Source of the DNA: Planctopirus ephydatiae
GTDB lineage: Bacteria > Planctomycetota > Planctomycetia > Planctomycetales > Planctomycetaceae
Direction of reading: 5' to 3'
Assembly: GCF_007752345.1 (NCBI RefSeq)
Contig: NZ_CP036299.1
Location: 3,063,501-3,127,500 of the forward strand
Length of the DNA: 64,000 nt
This document shows, piece after piece, positions 11,503 through 20,850 of the stretch (position 1 is the stretch's first letter; the number at the start of each line of letters is the position of its first letter). Both the position numbers and the translations under genes were made by a program. Below the pieces are notes generated by a model. It saw nothing but the letters and a program-made list of their open reading frames with translations. It was not told the DNA's origin and did no database searches.

Positions 11503-13455
11503 ATGGCACCGCTGCCGAAGGATTCCCCGCCCCCACCCGCTCCCCGCCTTCCCAACAACCGGGAAACTGACGACGAACCCAAGCGGTCTTCGTTTCCCGC
11601 CTCCTGGGTGATCCTGTTTCTCATCCTTACTCTTGGCTTTGTCTGGATGTGGCAGGCTTCTCCCTCGAATCAAGGGAAACGTGTTAGCTATATCTTTGTC
11701 TGGAGGCAGGCCGAAGAGGGCAAAATCGCCAAAGTGACATATCACGGCGAACTCCTCACGGGAACATGGAAAGATGAAAAGGGGACTGTCGATCCCGAAG
11801 ACCCCAAGAAAGTGCTTCCTGCCAATTTCAATACCATTCTCCCGTTGAAGCAGGATGACGACCTGCTGCGGTTGCTCCGCGAGAAAGGGGTCAAAATTTC
11901 GGCTGAACCTCAGGATCCGGGCCTCGGGATGACGCTACTCTTGTGGCTCTCCGGGCCACTCCTGATTCTGGGTGTCTTTTATTACATGATTCGTCGTAAC
12001 AGCGACGCCATGGGTGGCGGCGGGATGATGGGAAATTTCATTCGCAGCCCTGCAAAAAAATTCAAAGCCAGCGAACAAATGACAACCTTCGTTGATGTCG
12101 CGGCGATGGAGCAGGCCAAAGGCGAACTGGCAGAAATCGTCGAGTTCCTCAAAAGTCCGCAGAAGTTCCAAAAGCTGGGTGCTCAAATCCCCAAAGGTGT
12201 TTTGCTTATGGGGCCACCCGGAACCGGCAAGACTCTTCTGGCAAGAGCCACAGCTGGCGAAGCTGGCGTTCCGTTCTATTCAATCAATGGCTCTGAGTTC
12301 ATCCAGATGTTTGTGGGCGTCGGTGCCAGCCGCGTGCGCGATCTCTTCCGCAATGCGAAAGAAAACAGTCCCTGCATTCTATTCATCGACGAAATTGATG
12401 CCGTCGGTCGAGTTCGTGGGGCAGGGCTGGGTGGTGGACATGACGAGCGGGAACAGACTCTCAATCAGATCCTGAGTGAGATGGATGGCTTTAATCAGAC
12501 AGAGGCCGTCATTGTCATTGCTGCCACAAACCGCCCCGATGTCCTCGATCCCGCACTCTTGCGACCCGGCCGCTTTGACCGCCACATTTCGGTCGATCGA
12601 TCGAATAAAACAGGGCGGGAAGCCATCCTGAAAGTCCATTGCCGGAAGGTGCCCCTGGCCGATGATGTCGATCTGGCTGCGATTGCCTCTTCGACCATTG
12701 GTTTCTCAGGTGCCGAACTCAAGAACCTGGTCAATGAAGCGGCATTGGGAGCCGCTCGTGATGGCCGCGATAAAGTCACCAAAGGCGATTTTGATCTGGC
12801 TCGCGACCGCGTTCTGATGGGTGCCAAACGTGAAGAAGTCTTATCGCCCCATGAACGGGAAATGACGGCTTATCACGAGGCAGGCCACGCCCTGCTGGCC
12901 TGGTTCCAGCCCGAACTTGACCCTGTTCATAAGGTGACGATTATCCCGCGAGGTCGCGCTCTGGGCGTGACCCAACTGCTCCCCAATGAAGAGCGATACA
13001 ACATTGGCGAGAAGCGCATACATGCCCAGCTCGTTTTCATGCTGGGTGGTCGTGCTGCAGAAAAGCTGGTCTTCGACGAGTATTCGGCGGGTGCCGAAGA
13101 TGATCTTAAACGGGCCACTCAACTCACCCGGCGGATGGTGAGCCATTGGGGGATGAGCGAGGTCATCGGGCCAGTCGCTTTCCGGAGTGGCGAAGAGCAT
13201 CCCTTCCTGGGCAAGGAAATGTCAGAGCCTCGCGAACATAGTGAAGCGACAGCTCATTTGATCGATCAGGAAGTGCAGCGAATTCTGGTCGAAGCTGCCA
13301 ATAAAGCCCGGCAAATGCTGATCGAACATCGGGAAGCTCTCGACAAACTTTCGATGGAACTAGTGAAAGCCGAAGCTCTCGATTACGACCAGATGGTCGG
13401 CATCATCGGTGAACCAATCCCGAGAACTGAGCACACACTGGTGAGTAATGAGTAA
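11503..13455 (+). CDS. ftsH: ATP-dependent zinc metalloprotease FtsH
   Basis: Membrane-anchored AAA protease that degrades misfolded membrane proteins and short-lived regulators. The 650 residues give the full plan: a Pro-rich N-terminus, first membrane helix (about 34-50), extracytoplasmic domain, second helix (about 142-162), AAA module with Walker A GPPGTGKT (237-244), pore motif FVG near 270, Walker B ILFIDE (292-297), and second region of homology [20 protein letters not shown] (341-360). The zinc protease domain follows with HEAGH (458-462) and the third ligand Asp in AEDDLKRAT (about 534). Every catalytic residue is present. Planctomycetes usually carry several FtsH copies; this one stands alone. 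The Pro-rich leader (PPPPAPRLP) is longer than in E. coli FtsH. Confidence 0.98.
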   Translation: MAPLPKDSPPPPAPRLPNNRETDDEPKRSSFPASWVILFLILTLGFVWMWQASPSNQGKRVSYIFVWRQAEEGKIAKVTYHGELLTGTWKDEKGTVDPEDPKKVLPANFNTILPLKQDDDLLRLLREKGVKISAEPQDPGLGMTLLLWLSGPLLILGVFYYMIRRNSDAMGGGGMMGNFIRSPAKKFKASEQMTTFVDVAAMEQAKGELAEIVEFLKSPQKFQKLGAQIPKGVLLMGPPGTGKTLLARATAGEAGVPFYSINGSEFIQMFVGVGASRVRDLFRNAKENSPCILFIDEIDAVGRVRGAGLGGGHDEREQTLNQILSEMDGFNQTEAVIVIAATNRPDVLDPALLRPGRFDRHISVDRSNKTGREAILKVHCRKVPLADDVDLAAIASSTIGFSGAELKNLVNEAALGAARDGRDKVTKGDFDLARDRVLMGAKREEVLSPHEREMTAYHEAGHALLAWFQPELDPVHKVTIIPRGRALGVTQLLPNEERYNIGEKRIHAQLVFMLGGRAAEKLVFDEYSAGAEDDLKRATQLTRRMVSHWGMSEVIGPVAFRSGEEHPFLGKEMSEPREHSEATAHLIDQEVQRILVEAANKARQMLIEHREALDKLSMELVKAEALDYDQMVGIIGEPIPRTEHTLVSNE

Positions 13456-13633
13456 GCTGGTGGATGTGAATCACCAGCAAGTTATCGCTGTTTGATCCAA
13501 GTCTTATTCAGCGACCCTATGCCACTGCTGGCTTGCCAGCAGTGCTTCTCCCATGATGTCTGCGGCGTCACTTCTTATCGAGGTTCTAACAGCGTTAACG
13601 CCGCTACTTCATCATACACCAAGTACGTTCGAG

Positions 13634-13676
13634 CTCACCCTCATCCCGGCCTTCTCCCGTCGGAACGGGAGAAGGA
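13634..13676. repeat. REP-like palindromic element between convergent genes
   Basis: CCTTCTCCCGT (13650-13660) and ACGGGAGAAGG (13665-13675) form a perfect 11-bp stem with a 4-nt loop. It is preceded by CTCACCCTCATCCCGG, a combination that resembles dispersed extragenic palindromes in many bacteria. It sits between ftsH and the convergent small lipoprotein gene and could act as a two-way terminator. The rest of the 13456-13793 spacer shows nothing else. Confidence 0.5.
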
Positions 13677-13793
13677 GCAAACCCTCGCGGCAAGCGCCTT
13701 ACGTATTCACATCGATTTGCAGTTATGCCAATTCGGCACTATGCGCACTACTGGCGGATCCAGAGACTTACGCGAGCGAGACGATCTTCAGAT

Positions 13794-13985
13794 TTACTTC
13801 TTGCCGGCGGCATGAGCTTCCGCGGCTTTGGCAGCCGCCTCTTCGGCTTCTTTCTGAATCTTGGCAGACTCTTCTGCAGTTTTGGTTGCCACCGGCGTCC
13901 CACCGCCACCGCATCCGGCGAGCATTGTTATTGAAAATCCACCGAGGACCAGGGTGCAGAGAGTGAGACGAATCAGATGAGTCAT
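13794..13985 (-). CDS. Small secreted lipoprotein (63 aa)
   Basis: Short lipoprotein of unknown role. The ATG at 13985 gives a clean lipoprotein signal, MTHLIRLTLC followed by a hydrophobic run ending in LAG-C. After it come a Gly cluster and a mature part of about 40 residues that is Ala/Glu/Lys-rich and helical (AEESAKIQKEAEEAAAKAAE). Longer versions of this frame start inside the 3' region of the upstream gene and would bury the signal. It lies about 115 bp downstream of a DUF1559 gene on the same strand. Small secreted proteins in this position recur twice more in the window, so the two genes may be co-transcribed. No function can be assigned. Confidence 0.75.
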   Translation of the reverse strand: MTHLIRLTLCTLVLGGFSITMLAGCGGGGTPVATKTAEESAKIQKEAEEAAAKAAEAHAAGKK

Positions 13986-14100
13986 GGAGCAATTCCGCTG
14001 TATAGGAGGGGTAAAGGAAACGCCTGCCGCGAGAATCGCGACAGGCGCAAAGAGACAAACATCTTTGTACGAAGTAGACGGCACTGAATGGAGGCTCAGA

Positions 14101-15099
14101 TTAGAACTCGCCCAAGGTCTCGCCACCGTTCTTGGAACCGATGCCGCGATAAAGCGTCAGATCGATATTCTCACTCAGGAATTTGACGGCCCCATCCCCC
14201 ATCAGGAAGTGGGCACCACCCGTATGGCGGCTGCCAAAACCTTGGTCTGAACCGCCATTGATGCGATAAACACCCTGGCCCGTTGTGGCATCGAGCACGT
14301 TGTCCATAATTCGAAGCTGGCCACCAATTGAGCTGCGACCATTGCAGCCCGCATTGTTATTGCCACCCGCCCAGAGCGGATAATTTCCGTTACCGGTATT
14401 CGTTGGCGAGACGTTGGCAGAAATGGAAACTTCACCCAGCATCGCTGTGTTCGAAGTTCCATCAGTGATATCACGCATCTTGGTGAACCATGTGTCGTCA
14501 TTGTTGTTCGACATTAAAAATATGCCCGTCTGCCTGTTACCACGCCAGTTTCCGTCAGCACAGTTGGCACTGATTTCACCACCGATGTTGCCCAGATAGT
14601 TGGACTTGGCATACCCATCATTATCTTTGGCTGGCAGGACATCAGAGGGACACACGAAGGCAGTCAGAGTTCGTGTCGCTGCACCGCCGGCTGCATTGGT
14701 ATTGATTTCCGCGGCGTTATTGGCAGGTGTTCCATCGATATTGGCATGCCTGAGATAACCCGAACTATTGACAGGGACGCGGTGAAAGTACAACACATCC
14801 GCAAACAACAAGTTGTAGAGCGGAGCCTGATCCAACTCTGGGAGAATCGCTGCCCCCCAACCCCAACTGCGGTTATCGTCATCCGACATACCTGTCGGGA
14901 ACACGTTGTAGGTGTCATGGAAGTTGTGGAGTGCCAGGCCAAACTGCTTCAGGTTGTTGCGGCACTGGGTTCTGCGGGCCGCTTCACGAGCCTGTTGGAC
15001 AGCGGGCAACAGCAGCGCAATCAGAATGGCAATAATCGCAATCACCACCAGCAGCTCAATAAGCGTAAAGCCAGTACGACGCACACAATGAGTTTTCAT
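14101..15099 (-). CDS. DUF1559 domain protein with type II-secretion-like prepilin leader
   Basis: Secreted or surface pseudopilin-like protein typical of Planctomycetes. The start at 15099 follows AGGAG at good spacing and gives a short basic leader, then [13 protein letters not shown], the prepilin-peptidase cleavage motif and hydrophobic helix, followed by [17 protein letters not shown]. The rest is the DUF1559 domain: [36 protein letters not shown], and the C-terminal [20 protein letters not shown] signature. Of the 332 residues about 300 lie outside the membrane, so this is not a simple pilin. The molecular role of the family is not established. A small lipoprotein gene follows on the same strand. 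Confidence 0.94.
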   Translation of the reverse strand: MKTHCVRRTGFTLIELLVVIAIIAILIALLLPAVQQAREAARRTQCRNNLKQFGLALHNFHDTYNVFPTGMSDDDNRSWGWGAAILPELDQAPLYNLLFADVLYFHRVPVNSSGYLRHANIDGTPANNAAEINTNAAGGAATRTLTAFVCPSDVLPAKDNDGYAKSNYLGNIGGEISANCADGNWRGNRQTGIFLMSNNNDDTWFTKMRDITDGTSNTAMLGEVSISANVSPTNTGNGNYPLWAGGNNNAGCNGRSSIGGQLRIMDNVLDATTGQGVYRINGGSDQGFGSRHTGGAHFLMGDGAVKFLSENIDLTLYRGIGSKNGGETLGEF

Positions 15100-15570
15100 G
15101 CGAAGCTCCTCAGAACGAGTAAAAAGACAAGAAACACAGAAAGGAATCAACGAAATAGATCGCGGGTGTCGGACGATTGGGAACGTCCTCAACACCTCAA
15201 TCATCGGCAAGTCTAAACACCAAAAGTCAACAAATCAACACCCATCGATACCTAGGGATTCGTGTTTTTTTGAGGAATAAACTTGGCACTCCAAATGGGA
15301 ACCAGTCCACCCACCTAATTCGTGGGTATATGCACCAATAACACATATTGCTTCTACCCGGAACGCAGTCCTTGAGTAAGGTCAAGGGTGGTCGCACGGG
15401 AATCTCAGACGTCCGGCGATGAACTTCTCATGACTTGATCGTAGTAAACAGCCGGCCGGCGAGTCTCATCCTGAATTCCGACAATACGCTGTAACATCGT
15501 GTGGGCAGATCAAGTGAGTACCAGAGGGATGGTTGATCAACCACTCACGGACAATCGACTTCACAAAACG
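15100..15570. other. Spacer upstream of the first DUF1559 gene
   Basis: Apart from the Shine-Dalgarno sequence just before 15099 I see no gene and no clear promoter. The short open frames on both strands show no protein features. Confidence 0.5.
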
Positions 15571-15599
15571 GCGAAAGCCAGCAAAATGCTGGCTTTCGC
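15571..15599 (-). terminator. Hairpin terminator of the 109-aa lipoprotein gene
   Basis: A perfect 13-bp stem (15571-15583 with 15587-15599) with a 3-nt loop, followed on the minus strand by CGTTTTG. It lies 28 bp past the stop of the lipoprotein gene. Confidence 0.8.
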
Positions 15600-15627
15600 T
15601 CAAAACGTCCGCCGTTCAAGTGAGTCG

Positions 15628-15957
15628 TCAGTTCGGGAGCTTTTTGAGAAGTTCTTCGGCAAGTTTCTTTCGCGTTGCTGGATTGGAATTATTGGTCGCT
15701 GCATCGAACTCGGCCTGCAGAGCCGCTGTATCGACGCCAGGTACCGAGACCTTGCCAAGTTCTTCCCGAATCAAGCTGACGCCGCTGTCTGTCTGACCAG
15801 TTTTGGAGAAGAATGTCAGCCATTCGCGTACTCGATCCAGCGAGGTCGCTTCTTTGACCTTCTGGGCAGGAGCATACTTTTGTTCTCCAGAACTGCACCC
15901 CTGAACGACAAGCATTGTGGACATGACGATGGCTGTGAATATAGCGTAACTTCGCAT
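15628..15957 (-). CDS. Small secreted lipoprotein (109 aa)
   Basis: Predicted lipoprotein of unknown function. The ATG at 15957 gives MRSYAIFTAIVMSTMLVVQG-C, a good lipoprotein signal with Cys21. The longer frame reaching 16098 would place about 47 unlikely residues before it. The mature part is helical and charged: KVKEATSLDRVREWLTFF, then a stretch ending NPATRKKLAEELLKKLPN. It lies 185 bp downstream of the second DUF1559 gene on the same strand, with a terminator between them and another right after its own stop, so it may have its own promoter. It repeats the DUF1559-plus-small-lipoprotein arrangement at 13.8-15.1 kb but shares no obvious sequence with the 63-aa protein. Confidence 0.8.
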   Translation of the reverse strand: MRSYAIFTAIVMSTMLVVQGCSSGEQKYAPAQKVKEATSLDRVREWLTFFSKTGQTDSGVSLIREELGKVSVPGVDTAALQAEFDAATNNSNPATRKKLAEELLKKLPN

Positions 15958-16087
15958 TGTTAGGGCTCCAGGTCTATCAAAGTCATGTATTGAGAGCGCG
16001 GCAAGCAGGGAATTCCTGGTGACCTCAATGATACTTGTCACCTCTGAGACCAAGCCGCCAATACGATCTGTCATGGTCCTTGGGAGG

Positions 16088-16122
16088 AAAAACGCCACTG
16101 CGGAACCAGCCTGCAGTGGCGT
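16088..16122 (-). terminator. Rho-independent terminator of the second DUF1559 gene
   Basis: CGCCACTGC (16093-16101) pairs with GCAGTGGCG (16113-16121) and is followed on the minus strand by TTTTT. It lies 21 bp past the DUF1559 stop. Confidence 0.88.
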
Positions 16123-16142
16123 CAGATGATCGCTTCAAAGCT

Positions 16143-17147
16143 CTAGAAGTCGCTTAATGGATTTCCATCGGCACGAGCACCTGCACGCTGCCACAACAAC
16201 GTGTCGATGTTCTCACTGATGAAGCGTACCGTGCCATCGCCCATTGCGACGTGTGCACCACCGGTGTGGCGACTACGGGCAGGAGCAATTGAAGATCGGT
16301 CAGCACACAATCCAAAACCACCACCATAAGCTGCCGAACGGAATCTCCAGTTGGGGGTTGCCGCTGTGTTAAAGAGTGTCTGGTGAGGATAGGGTGAGGT
16401 CCAGTCGCTGCCACAAGCACTCAAAGAACCTTCGGCAGTTGTTGAAAGCCCATTGAGTACCGCCCCTTCGGTAGCAAGTTCAGCTGCCGTGGGAAAATTA
16501 TTATCAACGAATGTAGGATTTGTTGGATTGCGTACGATGTCGGAATCCGATGTTGCATTCTGATTATTATCACCCTTTAGCAGTTCACCAAGAATGACCA
16601 CATTCGATGAACCGTCCGTAATGTCACGAAAGTTCATTTCTCGGCCTTGGGTGATGATCCCGTTGGAAACGCTTCCTACAGCGGTCGCACTCATACCTCC
16701 CCAGTTATTCCAAGCTGAACCTGTGCAACCCGCATAGTTATTGCCTGGCTGTGTACCAACGTAGGGACGGTCTGATGGACAAACAAAAGCGGCAATTTTC
16801 GAATTGCGTGCCGCAGCGTTGGCACCGTTGTCATAGGTGACATTCATGTTCCACGTGTTGAAGAGGGGCGTCTGATCAACGTAGGGCAGAATCGACACGA
16901 CCCAGGAATGTCCATGCCAGCCACTCCCTGTCGAAGGCCAATAAGCGCCTTTGGGAAACATGTTGTAGACATCATGATAATTGTGCAGTGCCAATCCCAA
17001 CTGCTTAAGGTTGTTGCGGCACTGGGTGCGACGGGCTGCTTCGCGGGCCTGCTGGACAGCGGGCAACAGCAGAGCAATCAGAATAGCGATGATGGCAATG
17101 ACCACTAACAGTTCAATCAAAGTAAAACCGCGGCGAAGTGACTTCAT
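16143..17147 (-). CDS. DUF1559 domain protein with type II-secretion-like prepilin leader
   Basis: Second DUF1559 paralogue, 334 residues. The start at 17147 follows CAGGAAGAT and gives [19 protein letters not shown], a six-residue basic leader before the cleavage Gly. The family signatures follow: [56 protein letters not shown] and, near the C-terminus, [20 protein letters not shown]. The first 60 residues are almost identical to the paralogue at 14101, but the middle differs in length and sequence, with [13 protein letters not shown] and a Cys-containing stretch near SACGSDW. Export by a type II or type IV pilus-like machine is inferred from the leader. The small lipoprotein gene at 15628 follows. 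Confidence 0.94.
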   Translation of the reverse strand: MKSLRRGFTLIELLVVIAIIAILIALLLPAVQQAREAARRTQCRNNLKQLGLALHNYHDVYNMFPKGAYWPSTGSGWHGHSWVVSILPYVDQTPLFNTWNMNVTYDNGANAAARNSKIAAFVCPSDRPYVGTQPGNNYAGCTGSAWNNWGGMSATAVGSVSNGIITQGREMNFRDITDGSSNVVILGELLKGDNNQNATSDSDIVRNPTNPTFVDNNFPTAAELATEGAVLNGLSTTAEGSLSACGSDWTSPYPHQTLFNTAATPNWRFRSAAYGGGFGLCADRSSIAPARSRHTGGAHVAMGDGTVRFISENIDTLLWQRAGARADGNPLSDF

Positions 17148-17282
17148 AGAATCTTCCTGAAGATGTGAGAGAAAAGACGAGATCCTCAAGTATAGACATC
17201 AACACATCTCCATGCAAATCCCAAGTCTCTTTGAAGACAAAAAATTCAGGCACGCGCAAACTTTTTGAAAATCAGCAGTTAC

Positions 17283-17332
17283 AAAAAACGCAGGTGCCAG
17301 AACTCTCTTGCAAATTGAGAATCTGACACCTG
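17283..17332 (-). terminator. Rho-independent terminator of the ThuA-like gene
   Basis: CAGGTG (17291-17296) and CACCTG (17327-17332) close a long imperfect hairpin with further pairing inside (CAGA/TCTG, CTC/GAG). TTTTTT follows on the minus strand. It lies 67 bp past the stop at 17399. Confidence 0.82.
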
Positions 17333-17398
17333 AATTGCTGAATGCCGTGAAAACACTCAAAAATTGGCGACGCCTTGAGTATTTTCGACTGAAAAACC

Positions 17399-18325
17399 TT
17401 AACGTGTTGTTGGCAAAGACTTTTCGGGGATTGGCTTCAGCCCGGGAAGCTCAATGGGTGCGATGCCGCTCCCTTCGTAGCCGGATACTGGCTGGCCATT
17501 TTCCTGCAGTTTGTCGACTGTCCAGAGCACGCCTCGAGTGACCACTCCCAGCCACTCTTCGCTCAGCATTGTCTCATTGTGATGACCCAGTGTGGTGCCA
17601 AACACCTTGGTTTTTCCCAGAGTATTTACCCAGATCACGGGATGCTCGGCCTTGGTTTGAGGTCCGAACGCGGTGGCCAGCGGAGTGCAGTTCGGCCACA
17701 CCTTTTCAATCACATAAAGTTCACCATTTGGAGTCGTCCACTTTTCGGGGAAGCCTTTCATCACGGGATGCTGAGGCATGATGTTGACCACATTTTCGGG
17801 CCGGGCACTCTCGTGGCGGCGTGAAGTGACGCCAATCAGTTCCCGCCAGCCATCGGCTATATCTCCCGCATTGCGGTAACTGTGCATCGAGCAATGAATG
17901 AAAATGGCCGGCTTCCCTTCCATGTGCGCCTTCAAGATCTTGCGTATGAAAGCTTCATCTTTCACGTCGCCGAAGCATTCGTTGTGGATGATCACGTCGT
18001 AGCCATCAGCCCAGTTCGCCTCGTTGTATTTCGATACTTGATGGTCCTTCTTGCCATCGCCTTCTTCGACCACATCGACCTGAATCCGTGCCCGCTGTGC
18101 CAATCCCTTCGAGATGATGATTCCCTGCCGGGGATAATCGTGGCAGCACCCGCCGGAAATCAGTAGAGCACGAATCGGTGCCACACTCTCACCAGCCTTG
18201 GCAGACGCAGGTTGTTCCCCTTGAGCGCTGGCAACATTCCCGAGTGAAATTGCCACGACGCCACACCCCAGCATCGCGATCGCCAAAAAGGCCCGAGTTT
18301 TATTGAGAGATTGATCCATTAGCAT
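17399..18325 (-). CDS. Secreted ThuA-like domain protein
   Basis: ThuA-like proteins have a class-I-glutamine-amidotransferase-like fold and are very common in Planctomycetes, often linked to sugar use; the reaction is unknown. The 308-residue product begins with a signal peptide (KTRAFLAIAMLGCGVVAISL, cleavage near SAQG). It then shows family motifs: RALLISGGCCHDYPRQ (residues 52-67), GYDVIIHNECFGDVKDE, KPAIFIHCSMHSYR, WRELIGVTSRRHE, and the C-terminal VFGTTLGHHNETM and VTRGVLWTVDKL. Two ATGs two codons apart (MLMDQ) make the exact start ambiguous. No adjacent DUF1080 or oxidoreductase gene is present, unlike many ThuA loci. Transcribed alone with its own terminator. Confidence 0.9.
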   Translation of the reverse strand: MLMDQSLNKTRAFLAIAMLGCGVVAISLGNVASAQGEQPASAKAGESVAPIRALLISGGCCHDYPRQGIIISKGLAQRARIQVDVVEEGDGKKDHQVSKYNEANWADGYDVIIHNECFGDVKDEAFIRKILKAHMEGKPAIFIHCSMHSYRNAGDIADGWRELIGVTSRRHESARPENVVNIMPQHPVMKGFPEKWTTPNGELYVIEKVWPNCTPLATAFGPQTKAEHPVIWVNTLGKTKVFGTTLGHHNETMLSEEWLGVVTRGVLWTVDKLQENGQPVSGYEGSGIAPIELPGLKPIPEKSLPTTR

Positions 18326-18687
18326 CTGCTGCCCCGTCGTTAGAAGTGATCGATTGAAAATGTTGCCAAAGCTCTCCGGTCGCCCTTAGGCCTGAGTTCG
18401 ATTGATCATATCAACGGTCGGTGACCAATAATATCTTCCCGTTCACTTTGCGGCCCGTGAGACACCTCATGCTTCCAGGGTGCCGTCTTGCAGACTGCGA
18501 CATTCATCAGGAATGTCCAGCGAGGGAACTTTTCGGCAGCATCTTTACAGTTCACCAATGTGGTGCGATACTTTATCGAAGCCGAAATCTCACTGTCCGC
18601 AGAACTTTCCAAAAGCTCTGAGAAGGTTTTGGCACAACGACCTATCGCCAAAGAGCCGTCTCGATGGCTTTCTTTCGAGGTTGAAAC
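18326..18687. other. Divergent spacer
   Basis: Lies between the divergent ThuA-like and TPR genes. Open frames exist on both strands (for instance 18406-18813 minus), but none has a signal, domain or credible start. I see no firm promoter. Confidence 0.4.
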
Positions 18688-20637
18688 ATGCTTTCCAACC
18701 AGCAGCCTCTTTCCCATGACCAACGTGATCCAGGGCAGGTCACGACTGGCGCCTTCTCCTTTCGGTTGTTGACCAAAGTCTCGCTGTTGAGCAATTTCTC
18801 GATGATCCCGCATTTCATCGATCCAGCCAGCCGGTGTTCTGCCGATTGGTCTCAGTTCACGTCAAACATTTTGAAGACCTTGATCTGCCTGGTCGTCACT
18901 GGTAGCGGGATCGTTTCCCTGCCAACCGAAGCGAACGCCCAGCATCAACCAACTCCCCGAACATCCCGTTCTGCGTTCCCACAAGGTCAACCTTACTATC
19001 CACCCCATGGTGGTAATTCTGGCTATGGTGGAAATCGCGGACGATCGTATGGCGGTTGGGGCGTGGCCACTTCACAAGGCCCCGGCTGGGTGGGAGGCAC
19101 GTTCACGTCAGGTGGCATGATCACTTACAACCTGCCGTTGTTTCCCGCCTATTACGGGACATGGGGGAACTTCGGAGCCGTTCCCTATTATTCGACGTGG
19201 GGCACATTTGCTCCGGGGATGGCCGGGCCAATTGGTGGCTATTCCTGGGGTGTCACCCAGACCGGGCCAGGTTGGGGGCCACCCATTGGTGGCAGCGTCT
19301 TCACACCCGTGCTGGGGCCGAACGGCTTCGAGAACAGGTATGTGGGCACCTATGGTCTTGGGCCTTTGGGTGGCAGCATCATCAACTCCCCTTCGCCAGG
19401 CACTCCGCTCCCCGGCATTAATGGTGGTGTACCCATTGGTACAGGAATCATCGGGCCTCAAGGAAACATGCAGCCCGGGAACATTCCCGGTGGCCCGATT
19501 GTCGATCAGTTCGGGATTGATGCCGCTCTGGTTGATCCGGCCCAACGCCCTGTAGCAGCTTCCAGTCCTGACTCAAAAATCAAGAGCCTGGAGGCCCAGA
19601 GTCTGGGAGATCACTGGTTCCGCCAGCAGCAATGGGCGAAAGCGTTTACTGAGTACCGCAAAGCAGTGAGCCTGGCAGATGACCGGGGTGAAGCCCATTT
19701 CCGCACCGGTTTATGTCTGGCTGCCATGGGTCAGTTCACTTCGGCTGTGGCGTACTTCAAACGGGCTTTGTATCTGAATCCGGAAATCGCCCGCGATGGC
19801 GAATCGCTTGTCATGCTTTTTGGCGAAGACCACGACCTCGCACGCTTGAATACAATCCATCGAGTCAGTGACTGGGTGCGTGGTGACATCCGAGATACCG
19901 ACCGCCTGTTTCTGCTGGGGCTGCTTCTACATTTTGATCGCGACCCGCGATCTGTTGAAGTTCTGACGGCAGGCCTGCAGATGGCTGGTCGCGGCCCTCA
20001 TTTCGAAACATTACTGGCCAGCCAGTTGGCCGCCGCGCAGCCAGCTCCCGGTGAGGCACAAGATCAACTTCCTGCCATCCCTGGACAAAACCCTTCAGGA
20101 CTCAATCCCTCAAATCCATTATCAAACCCATCCGTACGACAGCAGGGGCAGGGCATGGCACAGCCCCTGCAGCCACGCTATTCGCCGGTTAATCCTCCCA
20201 CTTCGAGCTACACCGTCATTCCGCCACGTGGTGCCCAGAATAACCCCACAATTCCGCCGAGAACCTTGCCTCGGGAACCGCTGTTTGACCCAGCTCGTCC
20301 AGAACCAGTCCCTCAGAGTGACTTACCGCCGTTACCATCAAAAAACGTCATTGATCAGCAGCCACCTGTCCCGGCGATCCCTCAGGAAGCGGGCGGGGGC
20401 TCCGTGCCAATGCAGCCTTCGCCTTTGCCGCCTCCACCAGTCGCACCCCTTCCCGAGGATGAACCAACCACCAGGCCGACGGTACCTGTAGCGGGCAGTT
20501 CCGGCAACATGCCAGTCGTCGTCCCTCCACTCCCGGGTGTGAGCGGAACGACAACTGGAACTTCACAGCGAATTCCCGCCAAACCCAAACCACCCGTCAG
20601 CAGCACTGGCCCCATGTTGCCACCTCCCAGCCCGTAA
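18688..20637 (+). CDS. Exported Gly/Pro-rich protein with TPR-like repeats
   Basis: Unrecognised secreted protein with a clear three-part layout. A hydrophobic export segment lies at about residues 62-80 (LKTLICLVVTGSGIVSL) with a cleavage-like ANAQ. A Gly/Tyr/Trp/Pro-rich low-complexity part follows (about 95-285: repeated GPGW, GGYSWG and GTYGLGPLGG). Next come two TPR-like helix pairs (about 300-370: SLGDHWFRQQQWAKAFTEYRKAV, then AHFRTGLCLAAMGQFTSAVAYFKRALYLNPE), and finally a Pro-rich tail of about 200 residues. The start at 18688 has GAGG 7 nt upstream; an ATG at 18802 would put the signal segment nearer the N-terminus and may be the true start. TPR suggests protein contacts in the periplasm or at the surface. 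Confidence 0.8.
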   Translation: MLSNQQPLSHDQRDPGQVTTGAFSFRLLTKVSLLSNFSMIPHFIDPASRCSADWSQFTSNILKTLICLVVTGSGIVSLPTEANAQHQPTPRTSRSAFPQGQPYYPPHGGNSGYGGNRGRSYGGWGVATSQGPGWVGGTFTSGGMITYNLPLFPAYYGTWGNFGAVPYYSTWGTFAPGMAGPIGGYSWGVTQTGPGWGPPIGGSVFTPVLGPNGFENRYVGTYGLGPLGGSIINSPSPGTPLPGINGGVPIGTGIIGPQGNMQPGNIPGGPIVDQFGIDAALVDPAQRPVAASSPDSKIKSLEAQSLGDHWFRQQQWAKAFTEYRKAVSLADDRGEAHFRTGLCLAAMGQFTSAVAYFKRALYLNPEIARDGESLVMLFGEDHDLARLNTIHRVSDWVRGDIRDTDRLFLLGLLLHFDRDPRSVEVLTAGLQMAGRGPHFETLLASQLAAAQPAPGEAQDQLPAIPGQNPSGLNPSNPLSNPSVRQQGQGMAQPLQPRYSPVNPPTSSYTVIPPRGAQNNPTIPPRTLPREPLFDPARPEPVPQSDLPPLPSKNVIDQQPPVPAIPQEAGGGSVPMQPSPLPPPPVAPLPEDEPTTRPTVPVAGSSGNMPVVVPPLPGVSGTTTGTSQRIPAKPKPPVSSTGPMLPPPSP

Positions 20638-20850
20638 TCCATGATTCCTGACTCTGAAGGGGCGGCTGCAGTCATCTCTCGTCGATTCAAACCGTTCTCA
20701 GAATTCGTTCGAAGCAATGCCACCAAATTGAGTTGCATGGGGCTCGACAACAGGCGAGATTACGTCCAGCTTTCGCCATTGGGCATCAGATGAAAATGTT
20801 TTCATCGATGTCGCGTTATTGAGTCACCTCCTGATTCTGGACAGGGAAGC

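Noticed and set aside
18406-18813. 135-codon minus-strand open frame in the ThuA/TPR divergent spacer
   Set aside because: Overlaps the start of the TPR gene and shows no domain, signal or good start.
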